DNA from: Centrapalus pauciflorus
Lineage: Eukaryota; Streptophyta; Magnoliopsida; Asterales; Asteraceae
Length of the DNA: 64,000 nucleotides
Direction: 5' to 3'
NCBI GenBank assembly: GCA_020465985.1
Contig: JAANYP010000850.1
Location: forward strand, 167,111-231,110
Each line of letters starts with the position of its first letter. Position 1 is the stretch's first letter. Positions 48,215 through 59,447 of the stretch are shown piece by piece. The position numbers were made by a program, and so were the translations under genes. A model generated the notes under the pieces. It ran no database searches and was not told where the DNA came from. It was given only the letters and a program-made list of their open reading frames with translations.

Positions 48215-48270
48215 ACATAAGTGTTATACAAGATTTAGGTATAAACATAAGTGTTATACAAGATTTAGGT
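48211..48270. repeat. Two tandem 30-bp units at the D/F deletion joint
   Basis: The identical 30-bp unit starting ATAAACATAAGTGTTATACA occurs at 48211-48240 and 48241-48270. D homology ends inside the first unit and F sequence follows the second. Confidence 0.9.
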
Positions 48271-48736
48271 ATCCTAGGACTCATTTATAGCAAAAATCGA
48301 CATATTTTTGAAGTTTTTGGGTTTTAAACTTAGTGAATCAAAATCACAAGTTTTAACCGGTGAAACCTCAAATTAGTTACATATATCTTCGATTAGAACC
48401 TTATAGGACTAGTAAATACTATTTTCTAAGTCTAATGGGGTTTAAATCATGGATTCGTGTTTGAAAGTGACCGAATTCGAACATGTTCATCATGTTCGAA
48501 TTTGTCAGGAACTTCGAAGTTGTCAGTAAACTCAAATTCAAGTCAAATTCGAACATGTCCTTCGAATTTAGTATTAAAGTCGAAATGTTTGCATAATTTT
48601 AAAATTCAAACTAGTAGAAATTCAAATGTGTTGGATTTTGGACTTACGTAAGTTCAAAATAAAACAAATTTGAAATTACACAACTTTCATTTTTATTTTT
48701 CACTTCTAATATATGTTATTGTTTTAATGTGCAGAT
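48271..48736 (+). other. F spacer before its extra ORF, with TTCGAA words and a hairpin
   Basis: No ORF of note. A perfect 12-bp inverted repeat with a 5-nt loop (AATTCGAACATG, 48474-48485 and 48491-48502). The word TTCGAATTTGTC also occurs in the F 3' LTR. A T-rich stretch ends in the acceptor-like GTGCAG two bases before the ATG. Confidence 0.55.
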
Positions 48737-49325
48737 ATGGGTGAAAGAGCTTTTTTCCAGAAGCATAATATGGTTATATCGCCAGATAGAGAGCTTCCTG
48801 AAGCTCAGGCATTTAGACCAATGGTGGAGTTTTTGGCACACTCCAGAGTTTCATATGCACTATCGCACAATGTACAAATCATCTTGCCATATGTTAGACA
48901 GTTTTGGGATCATTTGCAAGTAGATTGTACCGTGACGCCAATAGTGTTAAGGACAAGAGTTGTCGGGCAGCCTATTGTGTTTTCTGCTGATATGCTACGT
49001 GGAATTTTGCAGCTCGGGACGGTAGAGCAAGAGGCAGGGCCGATCGATTTCACATTGAGCATAAGGCAAGCGGCATTTTTTAGAATGGGTTATGGTCTAG
49101 ATATTGCTAAAGCTGCCTATATGAAGAGCGGGTTGATAGGCCAATGGAGGTACCTAGCGCATGTAATTATGGTGTGCTTTGCACCTAAAAAGGCGGGTTT
49201 TGATTATATCGTATCCAAGATGCAATCGGCCATGATTGCCTTGGTATATAATAAAAGTTTCAGCTTTTCGGAGATGCTCTTTGCGGAGTTCGTGCACCAG
49301 ATCACGGCTCCAGCGCGGGAGAGAT
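48737..49325 (+). pseudogene. F extra ORF, N-terminal part (split by E)
   Basis: About 196 codons from M-G-E-R-A-F-F. Conserved blocks: F-R-P-M-V-E-F-L, W-R-Y-L-A-H-V-I-M-V-C-F-A-P-K-K and F-S-F-S-E-M-L-F. These align with the E extra ORF (W-K-F-L-V-H, S-P-K-R-T-G-W, F-N-F-S-N-M) and, more weakly, with C1. E interrupts it at 49325; beyond that the ORF reads into the E LTR. Unknown function, env-like position of SIRE elements, no membrane signals seen. Confidence 0.82.
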
Positions 49326-49994
49326 TGTCAGGATCTAAAATATGAATTACCAAGACTAACTGATTTGAATTTATCAGAGTATAAATCAATAATCTTGCTT
49401 TGAATCAAAGTTTAATCAAGAAGTTTGCGGAATAAGACTTAATTATTTTGACAAAAACTTTCAGAATCAATAATAAATAAACACACAGGAATTAATCAAG
49501 ACTGTTTGTATTGCTGAATTCATCAATTACAATCACCTCTAATCTGTTTGATTAGACGAAGAACACAAACTGTTCTTAGGGTTTTACAACCTTAGAGGCT
49601 TATGAAAACTTAATCAATAAAGCAATTACAGACTCAAAATATGCAGAAACTCATTCTTTAATAGAACGACCTATTCTCTGTATTTATATTGCTTCTTGAT
49701 ATGTTTCCTTGACGAACTATGACTTCTTTGATAGTAGATATGCTGGAATCTTCATGTAGATATCGTTTCCTGAAAATCAGCACTTTCTGTTTCTGAAACT
49801 GTTGAGCAGCTTGAATCTCTTGACAGTATGAACTGAGCAGCTTGAGTAGTTTTGCTCTGGCAGCTTGAACTTTTACACTGGCAGCTCGAGTTTCTTCAAC
49901 TAGCAGCATGAACTTTGGATTTACAAGTAAAATATACTAACAGTCTGAGAAGTCTAAACTAACAGCTTGAATGTACTTAAACTATTTCCCAACA
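49326..49994 (-). repeat. E 3' LTR (669 bp)
   Basis: Minus-strand TGTTGGGAAA...GATCCTGACA. Contains repeats of CAAGCTGCT/CATGCTG-type words and an 83-codon ORF (49658-49909). Confidence 0.94.
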
Positions 49995-50010
49995 ATCTCC
50001 CCCTAACTTA
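49995..50010 (-). promoter_or_regulatory. E polypurine tract
   Basis: Minus strand TTAGGGGGAGAT directly before the LTR, the plus-strand primer site for reverse transcription. Confidence 0.75.
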
Positions 50011-50096
50011 AATTCTTTACATAAGACTTTAAGTTCTATACAAGAATTGGAAATGAATAAGTAAACTGTTATTTACAAACCAAGGCTTACAAAAAC

Positions 50097-52873
50097 TCAC
50101 AACTGTGCAAGTTTATGATCTATAGCCTTCAAAAATTCTTTCTTCATCTCTTCTTTATCACAAGATATTCTAGCTGATTTAGTTTGCAGCAGCATATCTT
50201 TTGAAAAATTGTAAAAATCAAGATTGAAGAAGATACCAGATCCATCTGTGAATTTGATTCTGAATGTCTTTGACTTGACAAACAGATCAATCTGCTTGAT
50301 CTTTTTCCCTTTCTTTTCAGCATCTTCTATCTCTTGTCTTGCAAACTCAGGGTCAACCACTGTACTTAGATCTTTGATGAGTTGCTTGACTTGTGGAAGA
50401 GCAGACCTCACTTGTGTAACTGACCCTATATTGTACATCTTTATCAATTCATCTCTGGTCAGCTTCTGTACTATCTGCCAAAAAGTGTCATACTCCTCTT
50501 CAGGTCCAGACTCTCTTCTGATTACAAACTTCATTCTCAAGTCACGGTCATCCAGTGACTTAGCAAACCAGTAGTTGATTTGAGGCTTTGTAAAATCATG
50601 CTGATCAATCAGCTTCTCTATCTCCATAGCCTTTTGTAGTTGTTGCTCAAAGAGCACCCTTTTAACCGATGAAGGAATAGAGACAACTGCTTGATCAGAG
50701 GGAGCAGGTGCACTGGCACCAGCTTCAGCTTGGACTGATTGGGTTGATGGTTGGACTTCTTGGGATGGTTGAGCTTCTGGAGAGACTTGTGTTCTCTGTC
50801 TTTTGTCCATCTCCTTATCATGAATCTCCTGCAGCCTTTCAGTAGACATGGACTGAGCCATTTTCTTTGGAATACCTGCTGCAAAGGCAAAATTGATAAG
50901 AAATCTTCTATGCTCAGCCTTGGAGTGCCCTGTTGGCATCTTTCTTTTCCTTGCTCCTTGCTTGACCACAAACCCCTTTAAGTAATTACCTAAAGTCTCA
51001 TCATCATCCATTTGGGTTTGGGCTTGCTGCTCTAATTCTTTGTCTTGTTCTTCTGCTAATTTTCTGGCAACTTCAGCATCAAAGGCAATTTGGGCTTCTT
51101 TTGAAGAAAATTTATGCTTTGGAGACTCAATGAGAATGCCCTTGCCCTTGTCTTTTGTAGCAGATGTTGTAGCTTGGACTGTGCTTTTTGGAGCTTGAAT
51201 ACCTTCCCTGATTACAACTCCAGTAGCTTTTGAAGGAGCAGCTTGAGTTTCTAGGCTAACAGCTTGAGAAGCTATTGGAACTGCTAGCCTAGAAACTGGA
51301 ACTGTTGGAGCTGCTTGGACTGTTGTTATTGGAGCTGCTTGGACTGATTTGGGAACCTCCTGATTCTCCCCCTTTTTGGAAGCATTGGTTTGGTCAGAAG
51401 GACCCACAACCTTTGCCCCTTGGGTTTGAATCATCTGCTCTAATTTCACAATTTTATTTCCACAGAGAGTGAAGCCTCTGTGTAGATAATCCATACGCTT
51501 ATTTTGAGCAGCCTCTGCCTGCCTGAGAGCAAAAATTTGAGCCCCTTGTGCAGCAATGATGGACATTTGATGGTCCAACATAGCTACAACAGGTTTGAGC
51601 CTGGGATCCGTTAAGAGCATTTGTTGCAGACTAGCCTCAAGATCAGAGAACACCTGAGGTGTTTGTGATCTATCACTGACATTAAGACCAGAGGTAGAAA
51701 CTTCTGGGCCCCTCTTTTCTTGGTTCTGGGGACTTCCAGCTTGTGTTTGCACACTTGCTGTTGCCATGGGCGTGGTCTTAGCTATGTTGGCACTGTCCTG
51801 TGCCTCTTGTGCAGAGACATCAGTAGTGCCAGCCACAGAACCCATATGAACCATCTCTGAAGAGATGTTCACCTCCTGAGAGAGGATGGGAGTTTCCTCA
51901 ATGGGTTCCCTTTGGATATTCTGTGCAGGAGTATCCTCCTGCACAGGGATATATGGCTCTTGCTGATGGGAGGAGGAGGAAGGAGCTCCTGGTCCCCTTT
52001 TTCTTTTGTATAACTATCTGAGTGGGCGTGTTGGCTGTACAAAAGGAGCAGAGGGAGTTTGTGTATCATGAGGAGGGGGTTGGGGTCCTGGGGGTGTAGC
52101 AGTAATGATGGGCTGAGCCTGCTCAGGACCCTCTCCTCTGTGTTGTGGAATGATGTTCATCATTGCAGAAGGCAATGGAACATCAACACTCAAAAAATTG
52201 GCACTATGTTTTAAAAGTCTCTTTATAGAGGGTAGTGAGTGCCTGTGGGAAACATGTATCCGTTTATGTAAATGAGAAGATGTGCAGGTGTGTGCAATGA
52301 TTTCTGCTAAAAATCTAGGATACATCAAAAATTTCCCACTCTTTAGGGAATGATGCCTTAACATCCCCTGAAAAATCATGTTGGAAAAATTGAATCGTTG
52401 GCCTGTTGAAAAGCACACTAAGGCAGTGGCAATGTTAGATGAAAATTCAGACCAACCAGTTCTTTTGGGGCTAATGCACTGCTGAAGTATATGTACAAGA
52501 AATTTCCATTTAGGAGAAAAATGGGCTTTTAAGAAAGTAAAAGAATCAGCAGGACCCCTATAACCGATATTGAAAAGACCTGTATGTAAAGCATCAAGGG
52601 TTAGGTCGGTTATACCAGTGGCATCTCGAAGATGCAAGTGATGTCGGATGGATTCCTCAGTGATATGGATATCAGTTCCATCAATCTTGGAAAGGAGGGT
52701 AGGCACTCCATTGATGGTTTGAATAGATGCATGGTTCCAAAACTGTACTATATGGGAGATGTATATAGTAGGATATGGGAGTGCCTGAGGAAATCCATCA
52801 TTGTATGGAAAGGTTGGAGTTCAGCATGTTTCAGAGTGTATGGGAGGCAGTTGTGTTCTTTTACGAACTCCAT
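50097..52873 (-). pseudogene. E extra ORF downstream of pol, with one amber stop and one frameshift
   Basis: Position and layout as in F and C1. N-terminal domain about 52873-52140 (M-E-F-V-K-E-H, then P-K-W-K-F-L-V-H, F-N-F-S-N-M-I-F); a frameshift lies near 52790. In-frame TAG at 52014-52016 separates it from the 615-codon part (51944-50097), which has a Gln/Ala/Pro-rich region with V-Q-A-A-P repeats, a predicted helix (about 51100-50950) and a C-terminal domain (M-K-F-V-I-R-R near 50540). The GTG at 52706 is not the true start; the frame extends upstream. Function unknown; no signal peptide or membrane span seen. Confidence 0.8.
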
Positions 52874-53170
52874 GGATGAACAAACGATGGTTTTAGGGTT
52901 TGAAAGAAGAATGTGTGATTCGTTCAGAGAGAAAGCAGAAGGCCGTGGAAGAAGAATATGTAACTGGTAGTTACAACTGAACGAAACCGGGACCTTTAAA
53001 GGTTTCGAAAAGTTGGGTCCCGCGCACACATTTTTGAAAATTACCCAAATACCCTGCACACTTTGACAGATCAAGTGAAAATAACTAGCAGTCCGAGAAA
53101 ATGAACTAGCAGTATGAGAAAATACTCATGCTGTTAGTGTAAAATTGTGCAACTTTTCAATGGAACAGTG

Positions 53171-53180
53171 TCTCCCCCTT
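53171..53180 (-). promoter_or_regulatory. Second PPT-like tract between E pol and extra ORF
   Basis: AAGGGGGAGA on the minus strand, about 40 bp after the pol stop codon. It resembles the PPT at the LTR (TTAGGGGGAGAT). Confidence 0.55.
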
Positions 53181-53216
53181 AAATTAGCATACTGAGTAGA
53201 TAATAATGAAAACCAA

Positions 53217-56200
53217 TTAATCCATGTTTACCATACCAATATTTGATACTAGGAAAGTGAACCTTCCTATATCAAAAGGTTTTGTAAATAGATCAGCTAG
53301 CTGATCATCTGTATGTATTTTGGTAACTTGGATTAACTTCTTTTCATTACAATCTCTGATGAAGTGAAACCTGATTTCTATATGCTTGGTTTTTGGGAAT
53401 TTCACTGGGTTTTGCACAATGCTAATTGCACTTGAATTGTCAATATAAATAGGAGTGGATAAGAAATTCATACCATAGTCTCTTAGCTGATTTTGAATCC
53501 ACATTACCTGGGAGCAGCAGCTTGCAGCTGCTACGTATTCTGCTTCAGTGGATGATGTGGAGACAGTTGTTTGCTTTTTGCATTGCCAAGAGACCAGTCT
53601 TGCTCCTAAGTATTGACATCCACCAGTTGTGGATTTTCTGTCAATGTTGCAACCACCATAGTCACTGTCAGAATAAGCAGTTAGTTCAAAAGGAGAGTCT
53701 TTAGGATACCATAGACCTAAATGTGGTTGGCCTTTAAGATATCTAAAGATTCTCTTAACAGCAACCAAGTGAGAATCCTTTGGAGAGCATTGAAATCTAG
53801 CACACACACAGACAGCAAACATAATATCAGGTCTTGAAGATGTTAGATACATGAGAGATCCTATAAGGGATCTGTATAGATGAATGTCCACATCTATGCC
53901 ATCTTTGTCTGTATGGAGCTGTTTATGAGGATCCATTGGAGTGCTTGCAACCTTTGTGTCTTGATAGCCAAACTTTTCCAGTATGTCTTTGACATACTTT
54001 GATTGACTTAAGAATAGACCAGTAGGCTTCTGTTTAACCTGCAGCCCTAGAAAGAATGTGAGTTCCCCCATTGAACTCATTTGAAACTTTTTGTGCATTA
54101 GGGCCTCAAATTCTTTGCACAAACTAGCCTCAGTTGAGCCAAAGATGATGTCATCAACATAGATTTGGACAAGAAGAATCTCAGCTTTGATGGATTTAGT
54201 GAAAAGTGTTTTGTCCAGAGTGCCTCTCTTGAATCCATTCTGTAGAAGATATGATGACAGTGTGTCATACCATGCTCTGGGGGCTTGGTGAAGACCATAG
54301 AGAGCTTTGTCTAGCTTGTACACCCTGTCTGGATACTTGTAGTCTTCAAAACCAGGAGGTTGACACACATACACTTCCTCTTCAATTGTCCCATACAGGA
54401 AAGCAGACTTAACATCCATTTGATACACTTTAAATCCTTTGAAACTTGCATATGCTAGAAATAGTCTGATGGCTTCAATTCTTGCTACTGGAGCAAAGAC
54501 ATCATCATAATCTATTCCTTCTTCTTGAGTGTACCCTTGTGCTACTAGTCTTGCTTTGTTCTTGATGACTATCCCTCTCTCATCCTTCTTGTTTCTGAAC
54601 ACCCATCTTGTACCTATTGCTCTCTTACCTTTAGGAAGATCCACCAGAGTCCATACATTCTGAATTTTGAACTGTAAAAGCTCTTCTTGCATGGCTTCAA
54701 TCCAGGATGAATCTTTTAATGCTTCTGATGCCTTTTTGGGTTCTAGTTGAGACATGAAACAGGCATGTTCAAAAGCAGCTAGACTGAATTCAGGAACTGA
54801 TTGTTCAGCAGCAGCAGTCTCATTGTGAACCATTTTCCTTGTTTGAACAGGAGTGCTTGGATCACCCAGTATTTGATTGAGAGGGTGATACTTGTGAACT
54901 CTTAGTGTGGGCTCTCTCTCTGTTTGAAAAGAAGTTCCAAGGTTTGTATCATCTCCATCAGAACCAGTGAATGGTTCAGTTTCTGGAACAGCTTGAGTCT
55001 CTAGGCTAACAGCATGAGAAGCTGTTGGGACTGCTAGTCTAGAAACTGGGACTGTTTCCTTTTGTGATGGAGCTGTGCTGTCAGGACTTGGGAATGGCAC
55101 TTCAGTGTCTAGATTTGCATTAAGTGGAGCATTCAGGACCCCTGGAGGATCACATGACAGAAGTGGTAGAGTGGTGAAATCATCCCAACTTGTTGAATCT
55201 GCAACAGTCTGAAACTTTGTGCCAACAGCATGAGAAATTGTATTGGCAGCATGAGAGTTTGTGTTAGCAGCTTCAACCCTGTATGCATCAGCTTCTGCAG
55301 TATACTCAACAAAGCTCAGAGAATTTGTTAGTGAATCTAAATCAAACAACCAATCAGGACCAGTGCCTTTGATATTAGCAGTATTTTCATTAAATTCAAC
55401 ATTGGCACTTTCTTCAATTGTTTTAGACACAGTGTTGTATACTCTATAGGCTTTGCTTTGAGTTGAGTATCCTACAAAGAATCCTTCTTCAGCCTTACTC
55501 TCAAACTTCCCTAAGTGAGTCTTAGTGTGAAGAATAGTACATGGGCATCCAAAAGGCTTGAAGAAAGCTATTAGGGGACTTCTGTTATGGAATAACTCAT
55601 AGGGAGTTTTTCCTTGAGATTGGACAACTTGAACCCTATTTAGAACATAACAGGCTGTATTAACAGCTTCTGCCCAGAAAGTCATTGGCAGATTTGAATC
55701 AGCTAGCATTGTTCTAGCAGCCTCAATTAATGTTCTATTCTTTCTTTCAGCTACACCATTTTGCTGTGGTGTTCTTGGTGCACTATATTGTCTAGCAATG
55801 CCTTTGGACTCACAGAAACTGTTTAGAATTTGATTTTTAAATTCAGTTCCATTGTCTGATCTTATCACCTTAACTTTGGAATTGGATTGGTTTTCTATCT
55901 TAAGGATAAAAGACTTAACTAGCTCAGCAGTTTCATCTTTGGACCTAAGAAAGTAAACCCAAGTAAATCTGGTGAAATCATCAACAATGACTAAACAGTA
56001 TGCCCTTTTATTCAAACTCAAAACAGATGTTGGACCAAATAGATCCATATGTAACAACTGAAGAACAGATGAGATTGAATTTACTTCTTTGGCCTTATGA
56101 GAAGTTTTGTGTTGCTTACCTTTAAGACATGCTACACAATGATCATCACAAATGAACTCCTTTTGTGGTAATCCTCTTACCAGATTCTTTTTCACTAAAG

Positions 56201-56759
56201 CATTCATGGACTTGAAGTTCATGTGACACATTCTTCTATGCCAAAGAGCAGACTCATTTGATGATGCTTTGGATATTAAACAGCTTAAAGTATTTGATTT
56301 AGTCAAGAGATCTGTGTCCAGGCAGTAAACATTGTCCTTTCTTGGTGTTCTTAGTAAAACAAGTTTTTCAGGAACTTTGAAATCCTTTGAAAGAACAATG
56401 CACTCAGAATCTGTGAACAGAACAATGTTTTGTTTGTCACAGATTTGAGAGACACTCAATAAATTGTACTTAAGCTGTTCAACATACAGAACATCATGGA
56501 ATGTCATGTTGCCTGCATTAACAGTACCTTTACCTGTAACCTTACCTCCTTTTGAGTTGCCTCCAAATGCAACAAAACCTCCATCAAAACCTTTGAAATT
56601 TGACAAGCATTCAGAATTGCCTGTCATGTGCCTAGAGCATCCACTGTCCAGATGCCATCTTGTTCTATGAGGAGACCTGTGGTTGCCCTGCACAAATAAC
56701 AGCTTAGTTAGTAGTGGAGTAAACCCAAACCAAATTGGTTTTGGGTTGGCCTTGTACAT
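53217..56759 (-). CDS. pol: E pol polyprotein: protease, integrase, RT, RNase H (1180 codons, intact)
   Basis: One open frame with all copia pol domains in order. Protease catalytic D-S-G at residues 38-40. GAG-pre-integrase zinc region about 165-220 (H-R-R-M-C-H ... C-V-A-C). Integrase about 225-400 with D in H-M-D-L-F-G-P, D in R-S-D-N-G-T-E-F and E in N-G-V-A-E-R-K. A variable linker about 480-680. RT about 690-935 with M-D-V-K-S-A-F-L-Y-G and Y-V-D-D-I-I-F-G-S. RNase H about 1015-1160 (Y-S-D-S-D-Y-G-G, S-T-E-A-E-Y). It encodes the enzymes that mature Gag, copy the RNA and insert the DNA. The start is uncertain: the frame joins gag through a probable frameshift near 56740, so ATG 56759 may not be used. 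All catalytic residues are present. Confidence 0.92.
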   Translation of the reverse strand: MYKANPKPIWFGFTPLLTKLLFVQGNHRSPHRTRWHLDSGCSRHMTGNSECLSNFKGFDGGFVAFGGNSKGGKVTGKGTVNAGNMTFHDVLYVEQLKYNLLSVSQICDKQNIVLFTDSECIVLSKDFKVPEKLVLLRTPRKDNVYCLDTDLLTKSNTLSCLISKASSNESALWHRRMCHMNFKSMNALVKKNLVRGLPQKEFICDDHCVACLKGKQHKTSHKAKEVNSISSVLQLLHMDLFGPTSVLSLNKRAYCLVIVDDFTRFTWVYFLRSKDETAELVKSFILKIENQSNSKVKVIRSDNGTEFKNQILNSFCESKGIARQYSAPRTPQQNGVAERKNRTLIEAARTMLADSNLPMTFWAEAVNTACYVLNRVQVVQSQGKTPYELFHNRSPLIAFFKPFGCPCTILHTKTHLGKFESKAEEGFFVGYSTQSKAYRVYNTVSKTIEESANVEFNENTANIKGTGPDWLFDLDSLTNSLSFVEYTAEADAYRVEAANTNSHAANTISHAVGTKFQTVADSTSWDDFTTLPLLSCDPPGVLNAPLNANLDTEVPFPSPDSTAPSQKETVPVSRLAVPTASHAVSLETQAVPETEPFTGSDGDDTNLGTSFQTEREPTLRVHKYHPLNQILGDPSTPVQTRKMVHNETAAAEQSVPEFSLAAFEHACFMSQLEPKKASEALKDSSWIEAMQEELLQFKIQNVWTLVDLPKGKRAIGTRWVFRNKKDERGIVIKNKARLVAQGYTQEEGIDYDDVFAPVARIEAIRLFLAYASFKGFKVYQMDVKSAFLYGTIEEEVYVCQPPGFEDYKYPDRVYKLDKALYGLHQAPRAWYDTLSSYLLQNGFKRGTLDKTLFTKSIKAEILLVQIYVDDIIFGSTEASLCKEFEALMHKKFQMSSMGELTFFLGLQVKQKPTGLFLSQSKYVKDILEKFGYQDTKVASTPMDPHKQLHTDKDGIDVDIHLYRSLIGSLMYLTSSRPDIMFAVCVCARFQCSPKDSHLVAVKRIFRYLKGQPHLGLWYPKDSPFELTAYSDSDYGGCNIDRKSTTGGCQYLGARLVSWQCKKQTTVSTSSTEAEYVAAASCCSQVMWIQNQLRDYGMNFLSTPIYIDNSSAISIVQNPVKFPKTKHIEIRFHFIRDCNEKKLIQVTKIHTDDQLADLFTKPFDIGRFTFLVSNIGMVNMD

Positions 56760-59332
56760 TCACATAACTAAAAATTGTTTTTGACTTCTTATATTTGGTG
56801 AGATCTACTGATGGAGTCTTTGGAGAGTATTTAGTGATAATATGAGGTATCCAACTATTTTGATCATCGTTTCTTCTGACAGTCTCAGATAATTCACTAG
56901 CAGCTCCAGATTGATGCCCAGCAGCTTGAGCTGTGTTGGTAGTGCTAACAGTTTCAGTTTTTGCACTAACAGCATCAGATTTTGACTTAGCAGTCTGATC
57001 TTTTGCATTAGCAGTTTGAGCAACAGATTTGTCCTTGACACACCACATTTGTTTAAAACTTGATTTAGGCTTTGCCAAAACTTGTTTTTGATGTGTGGAC
57101 TGTTTTTTATTAACTTTTGAGAATCTGTGATCAACTGTTTTCTTTGGAGCTGCTGTGGAAGGTTTCACTTTTGAGTGCTTTGCCTGATTAGGATTTGATT
57201 TTGTGTGATGCACAGTCTGTTTTGCAACAGCTGGTTTGTAAAAACAATCCTTGGCTAAGTGATTCTTCCTTCCACAGTGAAAGCATCTTTTGACAGTTTG
57301 AATTGGAACACCAGACTATTCTGTCAATTTCTGGTTCTTGTTTCTCTGGTTTCCTCTTACCTGCTGTTGTTTAGGAAACTTTTGAACACCATGCTTTTGG
57401 CATGTGCAGACAGAAGCAGTTTTACCTCTTTTATTTCCTTTTGATGAAGATGCAGTGTTACAGTTAGAATGTACAGAAACTTGTGGAGTAGCATTGCATA
57501 CACTCATCTTCTCTTTTCCTTTCTTACTGGGGGCTTGGACCTCTATGGGTGCACTCATTGTGTCACAGTCTCTATTTTGACTCTTATCTTCCTTTAATTC
57601 AGGACTGTTATCAAGGATAGGATCTACAATAGTCATAGACTCATCTAGTGGTTCATTGACAAGTCTATCAGCAACCTCACTCATTGGATGAATGTACTTG
57701 TTATTGTATGGAGGTGGAGTAGCTCTGTATCCTATTCCTTCTTTGGGATTGACCTGAGATTTCACTCTATCTTTGAATTGAACTTCCATTAGGTGTTCTA
57801 GCTTTTGATTTGCTAACTTGAAGTTTCCTAGATCTATGTTAACAGATTCTAGCTTCTTATTAGCCTCAAACACCTTTTGTTCAGTCTCTTCTACCTTTTT
57901 ATTTAGAGATTCTATTTTCTTATTTAGCTCCTTTTTCTCCCACTCATGATAGATTCTATCATACCCCATTTGAATCTCATTGTCCTTATAATCATTTATC
58001 TGTTTTTCCAGATCTTCTATGGCCTGCATGTATTCATATCTCCTTTCTTCCATCTTAGCTAGAGTTTTGCACATGCTCTCATTATGATCTCTGTACTTTT
58101 TAACCATATTTTTGCATGATTGAGAGCAGAGCTTAGAATTTACCTCAGATGGTAGTTCAGTGGAGGAGACATTTGATGTTTCTGCCATAAGTGCTTGATT
58201 TTGAAATTCTTCCTCTGTCTGATCACTCCAGTCAAACACATTGTCTTCTTGAGAGACAAGTGCTGTTGATGATGACGCTTGGATGGGCTGTGAAAGTCCT
58301 TGATGGCTGTTGACCTTGAGATCTACATTCTCTGGCAAAGTGACCAGGCTTATGGCATTTATAGCATTCCACTTTTGATTTATCAAAAGATGGTTTGCCT
58401 TCTGTCTTGGCTTGAAAGTTGGCCCTACCAGTTCTTTTCAGAAATCTTTTGGCCCTCATGGTCAGCATTGCATGTTGCCACTTTAAATCCATCTCTTCAA
58501 GATCATCTGGATGAATTTGTTCCAAGTCTTCAACATTTAGAGCAAATAATCCATCATTGGCAACAAAAGCCTCATAGTGAGTTTCAGCAGAATTGCCATC
58601 ACCACCTGAAAAAGAATCACAGTTATTAGATTTTTCAGAAGACAGAAGAGCAGTGTTGTGATTATAAGAAAAGGATTTCTTTTTAGCATCAATCTCAGTC
58701 TCAAACACTCTTAAACTGTTATACAGATCATCCAATTCTATCTCATCAAAAGTGTCTTTTGTTCTCCATTGTGCAGCATAGACTGTCCATTCTTCTCCAA
58801 GAGATCTGAGAAATTTTCTGTTGACTTCATCTTGATCCAGATTGACCTTTGCACTTTCCAGTTCACTTATCAGTTTGTTGAACCTGTCAAAGATTTGAGT
58901 AAGGTTTTCATTCTTGCCACCAGAAAAGTTTTCATACTGCTGTTTCAAGAGGTCCTTTTGATTTCTCTTGGTACTGGCATTACCAGCAAACCTCTTCTCT
59001 AAGGCATTCCAAAGAGAGTGAGCAGTATAAAACTTTTTTAACTGATGTTGATAAGCATTAGGAATGGCTATTTGTAATAGTGTGAGTGCTTTCACTTCAT
59101 TCATTCTAGCCTTCCTTTCAAGTTCAGTTTTTGGAGGAGTTTTGACTGGTTTTCCCTCATCATCAAGTTCTGGATCAACTACAGGAGGGAATTCAACAGC
59201 TTCCCATATGGCATAATCAATGAATTGAATATGCTGTTGAATCCTGAGTTTCCACATCTCAAACTCAGTGGGCTTGAGCATAGGCACTTTGAGTCCTTGC
59301 CCAGATCCACTGCTGCTATTTTCAAATTCCAT
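56704..59332 (-). pseudogene. gag: E gag, broken by two frameshifts and an amber stop
   Basis: Starts M-E-F-E-N-S-S-S-G-S-G. The copia gag domain covers residues about 20-230 (M-W-K-L-R, W-N-A-L-E-K-R-F-A-G). The first CCHC knuckle (C-Y-K-C-H...H-F-A-R-E-C) is at about 58370. A frameshift at about 58300 moves into frame 58386-57316, which holds a long coiled coil (about 58110-57750). TAG at 57316-57318 precedes a second CCHC knuckle (C-F-H-C-G...H-L-A-K-D-C, about 57250). The last part (57213-56704) is Lys/Ser/Thr-rich and ends in a different frame from pol. Confidence 0.87.
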
Positions 59333-59431
59333 TGTAAAAGATTAAAAATTTAAAAGAAAGTTTTTGACTTTGAAAAACAAAGAGTAACCTGGTTTGAAAA
59401 ACCTGATTTGAACAACCTGGTTTGACAAACC

Positions 59432-59444
59432 TGGCTCTGATACC
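59432..59444 (-). promoter_or_regulatory. E primer-binding site (initiator Met tRNA type)
   Basis: Minus strand TGGTATCAGAGCC, three bases from the LTR end; standard copia PBS. Confidence 0.88.
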
Positions 59445-59447
59445 ACT

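Larger units (their letters stand above)
48271..49325 (+). mobile_element. SIRE-like copia element F, left segment (5' truncated)
   Basis: The part of F before the E insertion: a spacer and the start of its extra ORF. Its 5' LTR, gag and pol are absent. F resumes at 60118. GAGAT at 49321-49325 and 60118-60122 is the E target duplication. Confidence 0.82.

Noticed and set aside
48737..49345. Possible host gene
   Set aside because: It aligns with the E extra ORF, is continued beyond E at 60123, and is followed by a PPT and LTR, so it is part of copia F.
50097..52873. True viral envelope gene in E
   Set aside because: The position is env-like, but no signal peptide, transmembrane span or cysteine-rich ectodomain is visible; called an extra ORF of unknown function.
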